Positions 1-9,481 of a stretch of 64,000 bases of DNA are shown one piece after another (within the stretch, counting starts at the first letter, position 1; every line of letters starts with the position of its first letter). A program made the position numbers and the translations under genes. Location of the stretch: contig NZ_PUBZ01000125.1 of the NCBI RefSeq assembly GCF_003205875.1, positions 118,741 to 182,740 on the forward strand. The letters run 5' to 3'. Source of the stretch: Herpetosiphon llansteffanensis. GTDB taxonomy: Bacteria > Chloroflexota > Chloroflexia > Chloroflexales > Herpetosiphonaceae. The notes below the pieces were generated by a model, which worked only from the letters and a program-made list of their open reading frames with translations, had not been told where the DNA came from and ran no database searches.

Positions 1-624
1 CAGAGCGTGGTGCTGATTCACGATCAAGCCAGCAGCACGGCACGGCTGATTGCCTATGTTGTGGCCAATCCAACTGCCGCTGAGGCATCAAACGCGCTGC
101 AACAGGCAGTCGGAACCAATCAAATTCCAGCGCCGTACGATCTGGCTGCCGATTTACAAACCTATGCCAAACAACAATTACCAGCCTTTGCCGTGCCTGC
201 CGCTTTTGTGGTCGTGCCAACAATGCCGCTTACTCCCAACGGCAAAATCGATTATCGCAGCCTTGCCCAACAAGCACCGAGCCACAATCAAAGTAGTGGC
301 CAAGCGCTGGGGCCACAAAATAACCTTGAACAAACCATCACCAGCCTTTGGCAAGAGATTTTGCAACTTACGCCAATCAGCACCCAAGCCAATTTCTTCG
401 ATCTTGGCGGAAATTCGCTGGCAATGGTGCAAGTGCATAGTCGGCTACAAGAGCTTTTGGGCCGCGAACTTGTGCTCTTAGATTTATTCAAGTATCCAAC
501 CATTCAGACCCTCGCCGCCTACCTGAGCAGCGAGCAATCGACCCAAGCATCAACCTTTGTTGATCGCGATAATCGTGCCCAACAACAGCGCCAAGCGTTG
601 CAACGCCAACGTCGCCGCCGTTAA
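1..624 (+). CDS. Non-ribosomal peptide synthetase, C-terminal part (end of A domain + PCP)
   Basis: The reading frame is open from the first base, so this is the 3' end of a larger gene. Visible residues 1-90 are the small C-terminal subdomain of an adenylation domain and end with the A10 core motif LTPNGKIDYRSL, which carries the conserved lysine. Residues about 105-180 are a peptidyl carrier protein with the motif FFDLGGNSL; the serine at visible residue 139 should carry the phosphopantetheine arm. A Gln/Arg-rich tail follows. There is no condensation or thioesterase domain after the PCP, so the chain must pass to the PKS that starts 20 bp downstream. The amino acid activated cannot be read because the specificity residues lie outside the window. 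Confidence 0.95.
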   Translation, partial: QSVVLIHDQASSTARLIAYVVANPTAAEASNALQQAVGTNQIPAPYDLAADLQTYAKQQLPAFAVPAAFVVVPTMPLTPNGKIDYRSLAQQAPSHNQSSGQALGPQNNLEQTITSLWQEILQLTPISTQANFFDLGGNSLAMVQVHSRLQELLGRELVLLDLFKYPTIQTLAAYLSSEQSTQASTFVDRDNRAQQQRQALQRQRRRR

Positions 625-644
625 CGAAAGATAGGATAACGACG

Positions 645-3600
645 ATGAGTCATGATGAAACCTTCGCCAACGATGGCAGCCTTGATATTGCCGTAGTGGG
701 CTTAGCTGGGCGCTGGGCCAAAGCACCAGATGTTGATAGTTTTTGGCAGCAGCTTTGTGCTGGAGCCGAAGGCATTACGTTTTTTGATGCTGCTGAATTG
801 CTAGCCGCAGGCGTTACGCCTGAACAATTGGCCCATCCACGCTATGTCAAAGCTGGCTCGGTGCTCGAAGGTATTGAGTTTTTCGATGCAGGCTTTTTCG
901 GCTATTCGCCACGCGATGCAGAATTGCTCGATCCGCAGCAACGCATTTTCCTGGAATGTGCGTGGCAAGCCTTGGAGCATGCTGGCTATAATGCCGCAAC
1001 CTATCCAGGTTTGATCGGTGTGTTTGCTGGCTCAAGCTTAAATACCTACTTGCTGCGCAACCTCGTCAGCCAACAAGGGCGCGGCACAATTCCCGATCTA
1101 GCCCAATTGATCATGGGCAATGACAAAGACTTTTTGCCCACTAGAGTCAGTTATAAGCTCAATTTGCGCGGCCCAAGCTTTAGCGTGCAAAGCGCCTGTT
1201 CAACCTCGTTGGTTGCAACGCACTTGGCCTGCCAAAGCTTGCTGAGCTTTCAATGTGATATAGCGCTTGCTGGCGGGATTTCGATCAGCGTGCCCCAACA
1301 GCAAGGCTATCAGGCCCAAGAAGGCGGCATTCTCTCGCCCGATGGCCATTGTCGGCCTTTCGATGCCCAAGCCCAAGGCACAGTCAATAGCAATGGCGCA
1401 GGTATTGTCGTTCTCAAACGGCTGGACGATGCGCTCGCCGACGGAGACACGATCTATGCCTTAATCAAAGGCTCGGCGGTCAACAACGATGGAGCACTAA
1501 AAATTGGCTATACCGCGCCCAGTATAGATGGTCAAGCTGCGGTGATTCGCGCTGCCCAAGAAGTTGCCGACGTAGATCCTGCTACAATTTCCTACATCGA
1601 AGCCCATGGCACGGCCACCATTCTTGGCGACCCGATTGAAGTTGCGGCGCTTACCAAGGCTTTTCGTCAGCAAACCGAAAAAAACCAGTTTTGTATGCTT
1701 GGCTCGGTTAAATCAAATTACGGTCATCTCGATACAGCAGCAGGCGTAACCAGCCTGATCAAAACCGTGCTAGCCCTCCATCACAATAAAATTCCTGCGA
1801 GCCTGCATTATCAAAACCCAAATCCCCAACTTGCGCTTGAAACATCGCCTTTTTATGTCAATACAAAACTAAGCGACTGGCCAGCAGATCAGCCTGTGCG
1901 GCGAGCGGGCGTGAGTTCATTTGGCATTGGCGGCACGAACGCGCATGTTGTGTTGGAGCAAGCGCCAGCACTTGAGTCAAGCGCGCAAACCGCTGCGCTG
2001 CAAATGCTTGTGATCTCTGGGCGTAATCGGGCGACGCTGAATGCGGCGACCAAAAATCTGGCCGATCATCTTGAAGCCAATCCACAACTCAATTTGACCG
2101 ATGTTGCCTATACCTTGCAGGTTGGCCGCCAAGCCTTCAATCATCGGCGGGTCGTCGTTTGCCAATCGATCGCCGAGGCCAGCCAAATTTTGCGCCAACG
2201 CGATAAACGCATGGTCAGCGGCCAAATCAATGCCACTACGCCAGCAGTTGTGTTTATGTTCCCTGGCAGCGGCGTGCAACACCCAAGCATGGGCCAAGAA
2301 CTCTACCAAACGCAGCCAAGCTTTCGCCAAGCAGTTGAGCGCTGTTTGAGTTTGCTCAACGCCGAAACTAGTGCAAATTTGCGCCACTTAGTCTATACAC
2401 CAAACACGAGCGTTGATGAACAACAACTGGCCAGTATGTACTACAGTTTGTTGGCAATTTTCATCACCGAATATGCCTTGGCCCAATTATGGCTGGCATG
2501 GGGCATTCAACCAGTCGCCTTAATCGGCCATAGTTTGGGCGAATACACGGCGGCCCATTTGGCTGGCTCCATCTCGCTTGAAGCAGTGCTCAGTTTAGTC
2601 GAGTTCCGAGGCCTATTAATGGATCGGATTGAAGACGGGGCCATGATCAATATTTCCTTACCAGAAGCTGAGGTATTGCCATTGCTTGGCGAGCAACTTT
2701 CGCTGGCGGCACTGAATGGCCCTGAACATTCGGTCGTCGCGGGGCCAATTCCCGCGATTGATGCACTAGAGCAGCAGCTACTAAGCAGCGAGATTAAATA
2801 CCGTCGCCTGCCAATTCGCGTAGCAGCCCATTCGAGCATGCTCAAGCCAATCGAGGCAGAATTTGCCGCCTTTGCCCAAACGATCAGCATGCAGCCCGCC
2901 ACGATTCCCTATATTTCCAATGTAACAGGCGATTGGATGCGCCATGAGCAATGGTCAAATCCAACCTATTGGGTTGAGCATTTGCGCTCAACCGTCCGAT
3001 TTAGCGCTGGCATGAGCCAACTTTTACAAAACCCCGCCCATGTCTTTCTCGAAGTTGGGCCAGGCCAAACCTTAACGACCTTAACCCGTGCTCAAGCCAA
3101 CTTTGGCGCAGAGCGGGTTGTGGTTCAATCGATGCGCCACCCGCAAGATCAGCAAACTGATACGCACTGTTTGTTAAACGCGCTGGGCCGTTTGTGGATC
3201 GCAGGCGTTGCGATCGATTGGCAGCAACGGGTCGTGAGCAAACCACGCCGCATCGCCCTGCCAACTTACCCATTTGAACGCAAACGCTATTGGGTTGAGC
3301 AATATATCAATCCTAGCGAAGCCCAAGGCGCACAGTTACCTGAAACTGCTCAAGCAACCAACAACCAAGAGTCGGTTGAGCAAAACGATGCAGGCAATAG
3401 CTACGAGCGGCCCCAGCTCACAAGCGAGTATGTTGCCCCAAGCAGCAACCTTGAACAGACAATTGGCGCATTGTGGGGCGCAGTTTTGGGTGTGCCAATG
3501 ATTGGCATCCACGATAATTTCTTTGAATTGGGCGGCGATTCGCTGTTGGCCTTGCAAGTTGCAACCCACCTTGCAGAAAAAGTCCACACCAATCTCGGGG

Positions 3601-4568
3601 TGCGCAGCTTATTTGAAGCACCAACAATTGCCGAATTAGCCCAATTGATCGAAGCCCAAACCGCGCCGCAAGCCAATCAGCAATCGTCGTTGGTACGTTT
3701 ACAGCCGCAAGGCCAAGCCGCACCGTTCTTCTGCATTCACCCAATGAGCGGTATGGCCAATGTCTATGCTGGCTTGGCGCAATTGCTTGGCACGCAACGC
3801 CCATTCTATGGCATTCAAGCCTTTGGCTTGGAGCACCCAGAAACGCCACTGAACGATGTCAAAGTGATGGCGCAACGCTATCTCAGCGATATACGCAACG
3901 TTCAGCCGCAGGGGCCATATCTGCTTGGCGGTTGGTCGATGGGTGGCTCGATTGCCTTTGAAATTGCCAGCCACTTAGTCGCCCAAGGCGAAACTGTTGG
4001 TTTATTGGCATTAATCGATACGCCCGCCACATTGACTGGCACGTCACCAGAACAACTGACCGATCTGGAGCTGTTAATTGCCATGCTTGGCGTAGATGCC
4101 AGCATTTTGGGCATTGACGACCCCAAAGCTGAGCCAGATGCAGCGATGTGGAATCAGATTTTGGAGATCATCAAGCGGCACCTTGGCTTGCCCGATAGCT
4201 ACACGCTAGTACGTTTGCGGCACCTTGTCGCAACCTTTCGCACCCATTCGCAAGCAGTTTGGAATTATCAACCAGCGACCTATCCCAACGAGGTCTTGAT
4301 CTTACGGGCTGCCGATTTGGCTGGCCAACACGACGACCAACTGCAAGCTGCCTATCACATGGCCGATTTGGGTTGGGGCCAGTTTGTGACTGGTCAGATT
4401 CACATCCAAACCATTCCAGGGACGCACAACACCCTGCTGAGCGAGCCAGCGCTGCCAATTTTGGCCAGCCATTTGGCAGTAGCGTTGAAAAACGTCGCTG
4501 CTGATTCATCCTTGAAACCTGCACCATCACCCAATGAAGGATCGCATGAAATCACACTTATGGATTGA
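645..4568 (+). CDS. Type I polyketide synthase, KS-AT-ACP-TE (termination module)
   Basis: A 1307-aa one-module PKS. The ketosynthase (about residues 12-430) has the active-site Cys185 in SACSTS and both histidine motifs (EAHGT and NYGHLD). The acyltransferase has its serine in GHSLGEY (about 627-633). The carrier protein has Ser966 in FFELGGDSL, and the C-terminal thioesterase (about 1050-1290) has Ser1098 in GGWSMGG. No KR, DH or ER domain lies between AT and ACP, so the unit added should stay an unreduced beta-keto group before TE release. The AT signature around VAAHSSML is not the textbook malonyl or methylmalonyl one, so the extender is uncertain. It follows the NRPS by 20 bp and is probably co-transcribed. 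It is likely the last step of a hybrid peptide-polyketide line. Confidence 0.95.
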   Translation: MSHDETFANDGSLDIAVVGLAGRWAKAPDVDSFWQQLCAGAEGITFFDAAELLAAGVTPEQLAHPRYVKAGSVLEGIEFFDAGFFGYSPRDAELLDPQQRIFLECAWQALEHAGYNAATYPGLIGVFAGSSLNTYLLRNLVSQQGRGTIPDLAQLIMGNDKDFLPTRVSYKLNLRGPSFSVQSACSTSLVATHLACQSLLSFQCDIALAGGISISVPQQQGYQAQEGGILSPDGHCRPFDAQAQGTVNSNGAGIVVLKRLDDALADGDTIYALIKGSAVNNDGALKIGYTAPSIDGQAAVIRAAQEVADVDPATISYIEAHGTATILGDPIEVAALTKAFRQQTEKNQFCMLGSVKSNYGHLDTAAGVTSLIKTVLALHHNKIPASLHYQNPNPQLALETSPFYVNTKLSDWPADQPVRRAGVSSFGIGGTNAHVVLEQAPALESSAQTAALQMLVISGRNRATLNAATKNLADHLEANPQLNLTDVAYTLQVGRQAFNHRRVVVCQSIAEASQILRQRDKRMVSGQINATTPAVVFMFPGSGVQHPSMGQELYQTQPSFRQAVERCLSLLNAETSANLRHLVYTPNTSVDEQQLASMYYSLLAIFITEYALAQLWLAWGIQPVALIGHSLGEYTAAHLAGSISLEAVLSLVEFRGLLMDRIEDGAMINISLPEAEVLPLLGEQLSLAALNGPEHSVVAGPIPAIDALEQQLLSSEIKYRRLPIRVAAHSSMLKPIEAEFAAFAQTISMQPATIPYISNVTGDWMRHEQWSNPTYWVEHLRSTVRFSAGMSQLLQNPAHVFLEVGPGQTLTTLTRAQANFGAERVVVQSMRHPQDQQTDTHCLLNALGRLWIAGVAIDWQQRVVSKPRRIALPTYPFERKRYWVEQYINPSEAQGAQLPETAQATNNQESVEQNDAGNSYERPQLTSEYVAPSSNLEQTIGALWGAVLGVPMIGIHDNFFELGGDSLLALQVATHLAEKVHTNLGVRSLFEAPTIAELAQLIEAQTAPQANQQSSLVRLQPQGQAAPFFCIHPMSGMANVYAGLAQLLGTQRPFYGIQAFGLEHPETPLNDVKVMAQRYLSDIRNVQPQGPYLLGGWSMGGSIAFEIASHLVAQGETVGLLALIDTPATLTGTSPEQLTDLELLIAMLGVDASILGIDDPKAEPDAAMWNQILEIIKRHLGLPDSYTLVRLRHLVATFRTHSQAVWNYQPATYPNEVLILRAADLAGQHDDQLQAAYHMADLGWGQFVTGQIHIQTIPGTHNTLLSEPALPILASHLAVALKNVAADSSLKPAPSPNEGSHEITLMD

Positions 4569-5316
4569 ATGGTTGCGCAAGCAACCGAACGCTACACTGC
4601 GGCTCTTTTGCTTTCATTATGCAGGGGGCACGGCGCAACGTGCTCATCAATGGGCCAAACAGCTTGACCAAGAGGTAGAGCTTTGTGCCATTGAATTGCC
4701 AGGCCGAGGCAAACGCTTCATGGAGCCTGCCTATACCAATCTTGATCAATTGCTCAACGACTTGATTCCGGTGATTAAACCCTTGCTTGAGGAAAAGCCG
4801 TTTGTGTTTTTTGGCCATAGCATGGGCGCGTTGGTCAGCTACGAACTCAGTCGGCGCTTGCAACATGAGCATCAGCTACGGCCCCAAATGCTCTTCGTTT
4901 CGGGCCATGCAGCGCCACATATCCCACGCCAAAGCGTGATTCACCAGTTGCCACACCAGCAATTTTGGGATCGATTGATGCAATTGAATGGCACACCCAA
5001 AGATATTTTGCAGCATCCAGAGTTAGTCGAACTGTTGACCCCGATTTTGCGCGCCGATTTTGCGGTCTGCGAAACCTTCGGATACAACAATGCGATTGTG
5101 CTGGATTGCCCAATGGTGGTGTATGGCGGCCTCGATGACCCGAGTGTTGCCGCTGCTGAGCTTGAATTGTGGCGCAATCATACCAGCAATGCCTGCGAGA
5201 TTGAGCTGATGGCTGGCGATCATTTTTATCTGCACAACCCATCGCAGCACGAGCTAACCAAGCATGTCAACCACCACATCCAAGCGGTAGTTCGGTCGGT
5301 CACATCGCTAGCTTAG
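4546..5316 (+). CDS. Type II thioesterase (GrsT-like editing hydrolase)
   Basis: A 256-aa alpha/beta hydrolase of the stand-alone thioesterase family that removes wrong or stalled acyl groups from NRPS/PKS carrier proteins. The N-terminal FCFHYAGGTA is the usual start of the family. The nucleophile is Ser92 in GHSMGAL, and the likely Asp and His partners are in GGLDDP and AGDHFYL. The ATG at 4546 is preferred over 4534 because GAAGGA (4536-4541) sits just before it. Either start overlaps the end of the PKS gene, which points to translational coupling. It supports an active assembly line. Confidence 0.93.
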   Translation: MKSHLWIEWLRKQPNATLRLFCFHYAGGTAQRAHQWAKQLDQEVELCAIELPGRGKRFMEPAYTNLDQLLNDLIPVIKPLLEEKPFVFFGHSMGALVSYELSRRLQHEHQLRPQMLFVSGHAAPHIPRQSVIHQLPHQQFWDRLMQLNGTPKDILQHPELVELLTPILRADFAVCETFGYNNAIVLDCPMVVYGGLDDPSVAAAELELWRNHTSNACEIELMAGDHFYLHNPSQHELTKHVNHHIQAVVRSVTSLA

Positions 5317-5398
5317 CAGTTTCATCGGCGCAAGCCAGCGACCAACATTGTTCACAGCGGCTAGCCCGCCACCCAGCCAGAAAGGATTGGATTGTTCA

Positions 5399-6610
5399 AT
5401 GCGTGCCTTATTTGTCCTGAATCCTGGCATTGGTCACTTGAATCCCATGTTGCCAGTTGCCCAAGTGTTGCAAGAGGCTGGTCATGACGTGGCCTTTGCA
5501 GTATCGGCCAAAATGCTTCCAAGCATCGTAGCCAAGGGGTTTAATGGCTTTCCTGCTGGATTAGAGTGGCTTTCATCAGAAATGGCCCAAACCTTTCCAG
5601 AGATTTTCGAGCTGCCGTTTGCTGAACAAGGGCAGGCAATTTTAGGCAGCATCTTCGCTGATGCTGCTGCGCATGCGATGGTTGCCGATCTGCTCAACCT
5701 CGGTAAAACGTGGCAACCAGATATTATTGTGCGCAACGATTTTGAGTTTGGCAGCTGTGTTGCCGCCGAACTATTGGGCATTCCGCAAGCGACAATCAGC
5801 ATTAGCTATTTTCTTTCGGCGAATGCACTTGAATCATTAATTGGCGAAGAATTAGCTTATTTGCGCAGCACCTATGGCCTAGCGCCCTACCCAACCATGG
5901 ATATGCTCTATCCAGCATTATATTTGGCCTTCGCGCCACCTTCGTTCCAGCCCAAGGAAATTCCGACCATGGAATCGTTGCGGCCATTGCGTTTTACGCG
6001 GTTTAGCGATGGCGAATTGCCAGCGTGGGTCGCGCAATTGCCCGATCGGCCAACAGTGTATGCCTCAATGAGTTCAGTCTTTGATACCCCAACGATCTTT
6101 CCAATGATTCTTGAGGCCCTGCGCGACGAGCCAATTAATTTGATTTTGACGGTTGGCACCAAACAAGATCCAGCCCAATTTGGGCCGCAGCCAGCGAATG
6201 TGTATATCGAGCAATACATTCCCCAAGCCTTGCTGTTTCCGCATTGCGATCTTTTTATCACTCACTGTCCGTTTGCCACAATTATGTCAGCAATTAGCCA
6301 TGGCATGCCGTTGTTGATGATACCTGTGGCTGGCGAAGAACCAGCGGGCGCGATGCGGGCGGCAGAGCTTGGTTTAGGCAAGGTTTTGCGCTTGCCCAAC
6401 CAACCCAAAGAATTTTTTGATCAATGGGTTCCTGAGTTTTCGGTCGAATCGATTCGGGCCAGCGTGCGCGAGCTATTGCAAAGTCCCCGCTATCGCAGCA
6501 ACGCCCAACGCTTTCAAGCCGAAATTCGCGAGCTACCAGGCCCAGAACGGGTCATTGAGCTATTAACCAACGTGGCGCAACAACGCTCGTTGTCAGCGCC
6601 AACGAATTAA
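5399..6610 (+). CDS. Glycosyltransferase, macrolide/UGT-like (GT1 family)
   Basis: A 403-aa GT-B fold protein related to macrolide glycosyltransferases. The N-terminus, LFVLNPGIGHLNPMLP, is the acceptor-side nucleotide-sugar transferase pattern. The C-terminal donor-binding region (FITHCPF through AELGLG) aligns with the family signature, but HCP replaces the usual HGG and GEEP replaces the usual DQ segment, so donor binding may be altered. The ATG at 5399 is chosen because the protein then begins at the conserved strand; an earlier in-frame ATG at 5348 would add an unlikely Pro/Ser-rich tail. AAAGGA lies at 5381-5386. Its position between the PKS/TE genes and a TylF methyltransferase suggests it glycosylates the cluster's product. 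Confidence 0.88.
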   Translation: MRALFVLNPGIGHLNPMLPVAQVLQEAGHDVAFAVSAKMLPSIVAKGFNGFPAGLEWLSSEMAQTFPEIFELPFAEQGQAILGSIFADAAAHAMVADLLNLGKTWQPDIIVRNDFEFGSCVAAELLGIPQATISISYFLSANALESLIGEELAYLRSTYGLAPYPTMDMLYPALYLAFAPPSFQPKEIPTMESLRPLRFTRFSDGELPAWVAQLPDRPTVYASMSSVFDTPTIFPMILEALRDEPINLILTVGTKQDPAQFGPQPANVYIEQYIPQALLFPHCDLFITHCPFATIMSAISHGMPLLMIPVAGEEPAGAMRAAELGLGKVLRLPNQPKEFFDQWVPEFSVESIRASVRELLQSPRYRSNAQRFQAEIRELPGPERVIELLTNVAQQRSLSAPTN

Positions 6611-6649
6611 TATCCAGCTAGCAATTTTTGCATGGGAGACCAACAACCA

Positions 6650-7483
6650 ATGGCACATGTCGAAGCACAACTCTACCTCGACCTGCTTAAGCGCTGTATT
6701 ATGGGCTTGGTCTATGAAGATCAGCCGTTACGCAATATTGTGTATGAGCCATTTAGCATGGCCGCGCCCTACACCGGCCCCTACAGCACCTTTGATCGCG
6801 AGAAACGGCTGAATGGTCATGAATGGCCAAGCCAAGCACATACCATGCTCAGCATGCATCGGCTCAACAATATTCAAACTGTGGTTACCGATATTCTCGA
6901 AAAGCAAATTCCTGGCGATTTGATTGAAACTGGCGTTTGGCGCGGCGGGGCAACGATCTTTATGCGGGGCATTCTCAAGGCCTACAATTGCAGCGATCGT
7001 ACCGTTTGGGTCGCTGATTCATTCCAAGGCTTTCCCAAAAACGAAGCAGAAGGCCTGCTCGGCGAAACCGAATCGCCTGGCTTGCCCCAAGAACAAAATG
7101 GCCCACCGCCCAAACCGATTCAAGATATTCTCGATCTGCTGTGGAAGGGCACGTCCTACGAGGAAGTGCGCCAACATTTCGAGCAATATGGCTTGCTTGA
7201 TGAGCAAGTTAAGTTTCTCAAGGGTTGGTTTTGCCATACCCTGCATCAAGCGCCAATCGATAATTTGGCCCTCTTGCGCTTAGATGGCGATTTATACGAT
7301 TCAACCTACGATGCTTTAGAGGCGTTGTACCCCAAAGTTTCCCAAGGTGGCTATGTGATTGTTGATGATTACGCGACCTTCGAAGAGTGCTACAACGCCG
7401 TCCATGATTATCTCGAATCAATTGGCGAAACCGTCACCATGCAGCCGATTGACGAAGATTCGGTTTTTTGGCAAAAGGGCTAG
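6650..7483 (+). CDS. TylF/MycF-type sugar O-methyltransferase
   Basis: A 277-aa SAM-dependent methyltransferase of the macrocin O-methyltransferase (TylF) family, which methylates hydroxyls of sugars on macrolides and similar products. The N-terminus (LYLDLLKRC...YED) is typical. The SAM-binding motif is ETGVWRGG, and the metal/catalytic region has LRLDGDLYDST followed by VIVDDYATF. The ATG at 6650 is chosen because GGGAGA (6634-6639) precedes it by 10 bases; an in-frame ATG at 6632 lacks a site. It follows the glycosyltransferase by 39 bp. The pair is best explained as glycosylation followed by sugar methylation. Confidence 0.93.
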   Translation: MAHVEAQLYLDLLKRCIMGLVYEDQPLRNIVYEPFSMAAPYTGPYSTFDREKRLNGHEWPSQAHTMLSMHRLNNIQTVVTDILEKQIPGDLIETGVWRGGATIFMRGILKAYNCSDRTVWVADSFQGFPKNEAEGLLGETESPGLPQEQNGPPPKPIQDILDLLWKGTSYEEVRQHFEQYGLLDEQVKFLKGWFCHTLHQAPIDNLALLRLDGDLYDSTYDALEALYPKVSQGGYVIVDDYATFEECYNAVHDYLESIGETVTMQPIDEDSVFWQKG

Positions 7484-7520
7484 GACAACAGGGATCGGCT
7501 GTTGGGGGTCGGGAGGCATT

Positions 7521-7648
7521 CCCTCACCCCCCGCCCCCTCTCCCACGAAAACGCGGGCGAGGGGGAGCCGCCATTTTTCAGCGACGAGTCGCGATAGAAC
7601 CACTATGTTAAAGCCCCGCGCCACGGGAGAGGGGGCGGGGTGAGGGGA
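7521..7648. repeat. Interspersed palindromic repeat, copy 1
   Basis: A GC-rich element with inverted ends, starting CCCTCACCCC and ending GGGTGAGGGG. Its interior (GCGGGCGAGGGGGAGCC, later GTTAAAGCCCC) is the reverse complement of the interior of the copy at 53321-53455, so copy 1 lies in the opposite orientation. It sits between two + strand genes, after the methyltransferase. No coding capacity is evident. Confidence 0.85.
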
Positions 7649-7731
7649 TCGGACGGACGGTGGCGAAGGAATGAGAAATCAGTGATCAAATAGCAGTAAT
7701 CGCTCAATTTTCGTAGTGTGAAGGAGTCAAC

Positions 7732-8010
7732 GTGAGTACACGTTTTTTAGGAATTCCAGCAGTAGTTTGGTCGATGTTGGCGCTCGTTATTGCAGCAATC
7801 TTTGTCTATGTTTGGCCAAGCGATAAAGTGCCAGGCGATACCACCAGCATTCGCTATTTGATTTTGCGTTGGGGTCATACCCTAGTTTGGGTTTTAATTG
7901 CAGGCTTTATTTTATTGCGCAGCGTTGGAGCCTCGACCTTTGCCAATTTGCTAGGAGCATTGGCAGGCATTACCTATCTGGCATTTGTGGCAACGCTTGT
8001 CATGAACTAA
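7732..8010 (+). CDS. Small membrane protein, unknown function
   Basis: A 92-aa protein with about three hydrophobic segments (residues 9-28, 44-64 and 70-90) and a short charged loop after the first. The start is GTG at 7732, supported by AAGGAG at 7721-7726. I do not recognise a family. It stands alone between the repeat at 7521-7648 and a strong terminator at 8033-8070, so it is probably a single-gene transcript. Confidence 0.75.
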   Translation: MSTRFLGIPAVVWSMLALVIAAIFVYVWPSDKVPGDTTSIRYLILRWGHTLVWVLIAGFILLRSVGASTFANLLGALAGITYLAFVATLVMN

Positions 8011-8032
8011 TTAAGCCAAATTAAACATCATT

Positions 8033-8070
8033 AAAACGGCGCAACTGGCATACCCAGTTGTGCCGTTTTT
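8033..8070 (+). terminator. Rho-independent terminator
   Basis: A 16-bp stem (AAAACGGCGCAACTGG with its partner, one G-U pair) and a short loop, ending in TTTTT. It lies 22 bp after the small membrane protein gene. Confidence 0.85.
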
Positions 8071-8211
8071 AGGTTCTAAGCGCAGCTAAAGGTTTGTTGC
8101 TGCCGAATTGAACGAATATTGGAAATTCACTCAAATGCCAAATTGCTACTGACATAGGGTTGTCACTCAGCTGCGGTATGCTCAGCGCATATCACTTTTC
8201 AGGAGGACTTT

Positions 8212-8583
8212 ATGAACAACGCAATTACTTGGTTTGAGATTCCCGCCACCGATTTCTCGCGCGCCGTTGGTTTCTACAGCACCATCTTAGCGCAAGATAT
8301 CCGTGAAGATGATTTTATGGGCATTCCTCATGGCTTTTTCGCTGCCGATCAGCGTGGCGTGGGTGGGGCAATTGTGGCTCCTCACGATGCAACGCCAGCC
8401 AGTGGTGGAACCTTGATTTATCTCAATGCAGGCCAAGCGCTTGAACAAATTGTCGCACGGATTGCACCAGCAGGTGGCACGGTCGTCCTCGATAAAACCC
8501 CCATCGGCCCACAAGGCTGGATGGCGATCTTTATCGATACCGAAGGCAACCGGATTGGCTTACACCAGCCAGCAGCCAACTAA
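8212..8583 (+). CDS. VOC family protein (glyoxalase/bleomycin-resistance fold)
   Basis: A 123-aa protein of the vicinal oxygen chelate superfamily. The first repeat begins with ITWFEIPATDFSRAVGFYST and the second ends with GWMAIFIDTEGNRIGLHQP, a common form among small glyoxalase-like proteins predicted as lactoylglutathione lyase relatives. The substrate cannot be told. AGGAGG at 8201-8206 supports the ATG. It is monocistronic, followed by a GC-rich hairpin. Confidence 0.9.
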   Translation: MNNAITWFEIPATDFSRAVGFYSTILAQDIREDDFMGIPHGFFAADQRGVGGAIVAPHDATPASGGTLIYLNAGQALEQIVARIAPAGGTVVLDKTPIGPQGWMAIFIDTEGNRIGLHQPAAN

Positions 8584-8595
8584 ACCTACGCGCAC

Positions 8596-8627
8596 GCAGG
8601 CTCGACGAGCATATCGTCGAGCCTGCA
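8596..8627 (+). terminator. Hairpin, possible weak terminator
   Basis: A perfect 13-bp inverted repeat (GCAGGCTCGACGA and its complement) lies just after the VOC gene. No T-run follows, so it may act as a 3'-end stabiliser rather than a true terminator. Confidence 0.5.
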
Positions 8628-8740
8628 TCCAATTAATTCACAATCTCAAATTGTCCTGCCTGCATCCCAAGAATGTCACTTGTCGCCACTTGTATCATAC
8701 AACTATCAACGTTGAATAGACCTCAATGCAGGAGGATGGA

Positions 8741-9448
8741 ATGGATCATGGTGCCTATACTCGCCAATTCGCGTCACTTTCGACCCCATTAATTGCCGAT
8801 GCCTGTCTACGCCTCAAGCTACCGCTGCGCGCTGCGCCAACAGCAATTCAAGCCTTGCTGCCAAATAGCCATTGTGTTGGCCGAGCGCTGCCAGTTCGGC
8901 ATTATGGCAGCGTTGATATATTCCTCGCTGCGCTCGAAACTGCCCAAGCTGGCGATATTTTGGTGATTGATAATGCAGGCCGAACCGATGAAGCCTGTAT
9001 TGGCGATTTGATTGTGCTCGAAGCGCAAGCAGTTGGCTTGGCAGCAATCGTCGTTTGGGGCTTGCATCGCGATACCAAGGATCTATTGCGCATTGGCTTG
9101 CCAGTTTTTAGCGCTGGGCGTTGCGCAGCTGGGCCACAGCGGCTTGACCCATGGGAAGTAGAAGCCCTAAGCAATGCCCAGATCGGCACGTGTCGCGTAA
9201 CCAAGGCTGATTTGGTATTTGCCGATGCAGATGGCGTGTTGTTTGTCGCTGCTGCCGATGCCGCTGAGGTTTTGGCAACCGCCCAACAAATCGCTGAGCG
9301 TGAACGCCAACAAGCCAGTGCCATCCAAGCAGGCAGCACGTTGCGCGAACAAGTCCAATTTCAGACCTATCTGAAGCAACGTGCACTTGACTCAAGCCTA
9401 ACTTTTCGCCAGCATTTGCGCGAGATCGGCGGGGCCATAGAGGAATAA
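8741..9448 (+). CDS. RraA-like / HMG aldolase family protein
   Basis: A 235-aa protein of the RraA/4-hydroxy-4-methyl-2-oxoglutarate aldolase family (once called demethylmenaquinone methyltransferase-like). The family core is present: GDILVIDN, then GDLIVLEAQAVGLAAIVV and the Arg-Asp pair in HRDTKDL, then LPVFSAG. Members act either as oxaloacetate decarboxylase/HMG aldolases or as RNase E regulators, and sequence alone does not decide here. The usual GxxRD glycine context (dG) reads WG. The ATG at 8741 has GGAGG five bases upstream, and an upstream in-frame ATG at 8726 has no such site. Confidence 0.85.
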   Translation: MDHGAYTRQFASLSTPLIADACLRLKLPLRAAPTAIQALLPNSHCVGRALPVRHYGSVDIFLAALETAQAGDILVIDNAGRTDEACIGDLIVLEAQAVGLAAIVVWGLHRDTKDLLRIGLPVFSAGRCAAGPQRLDPWEVEALSNAQIGTCRVTKADLVFADADGVLFVAAADAAEVLATAQQIAERERQQASAIQAGSTLREQVQFQTYLKQRALDSSLTFRQHLREIGGAIEE

Positions 9449-9481
9449 TCAGCCCAATTATGCGCAGGTAGAATGGTTTGC

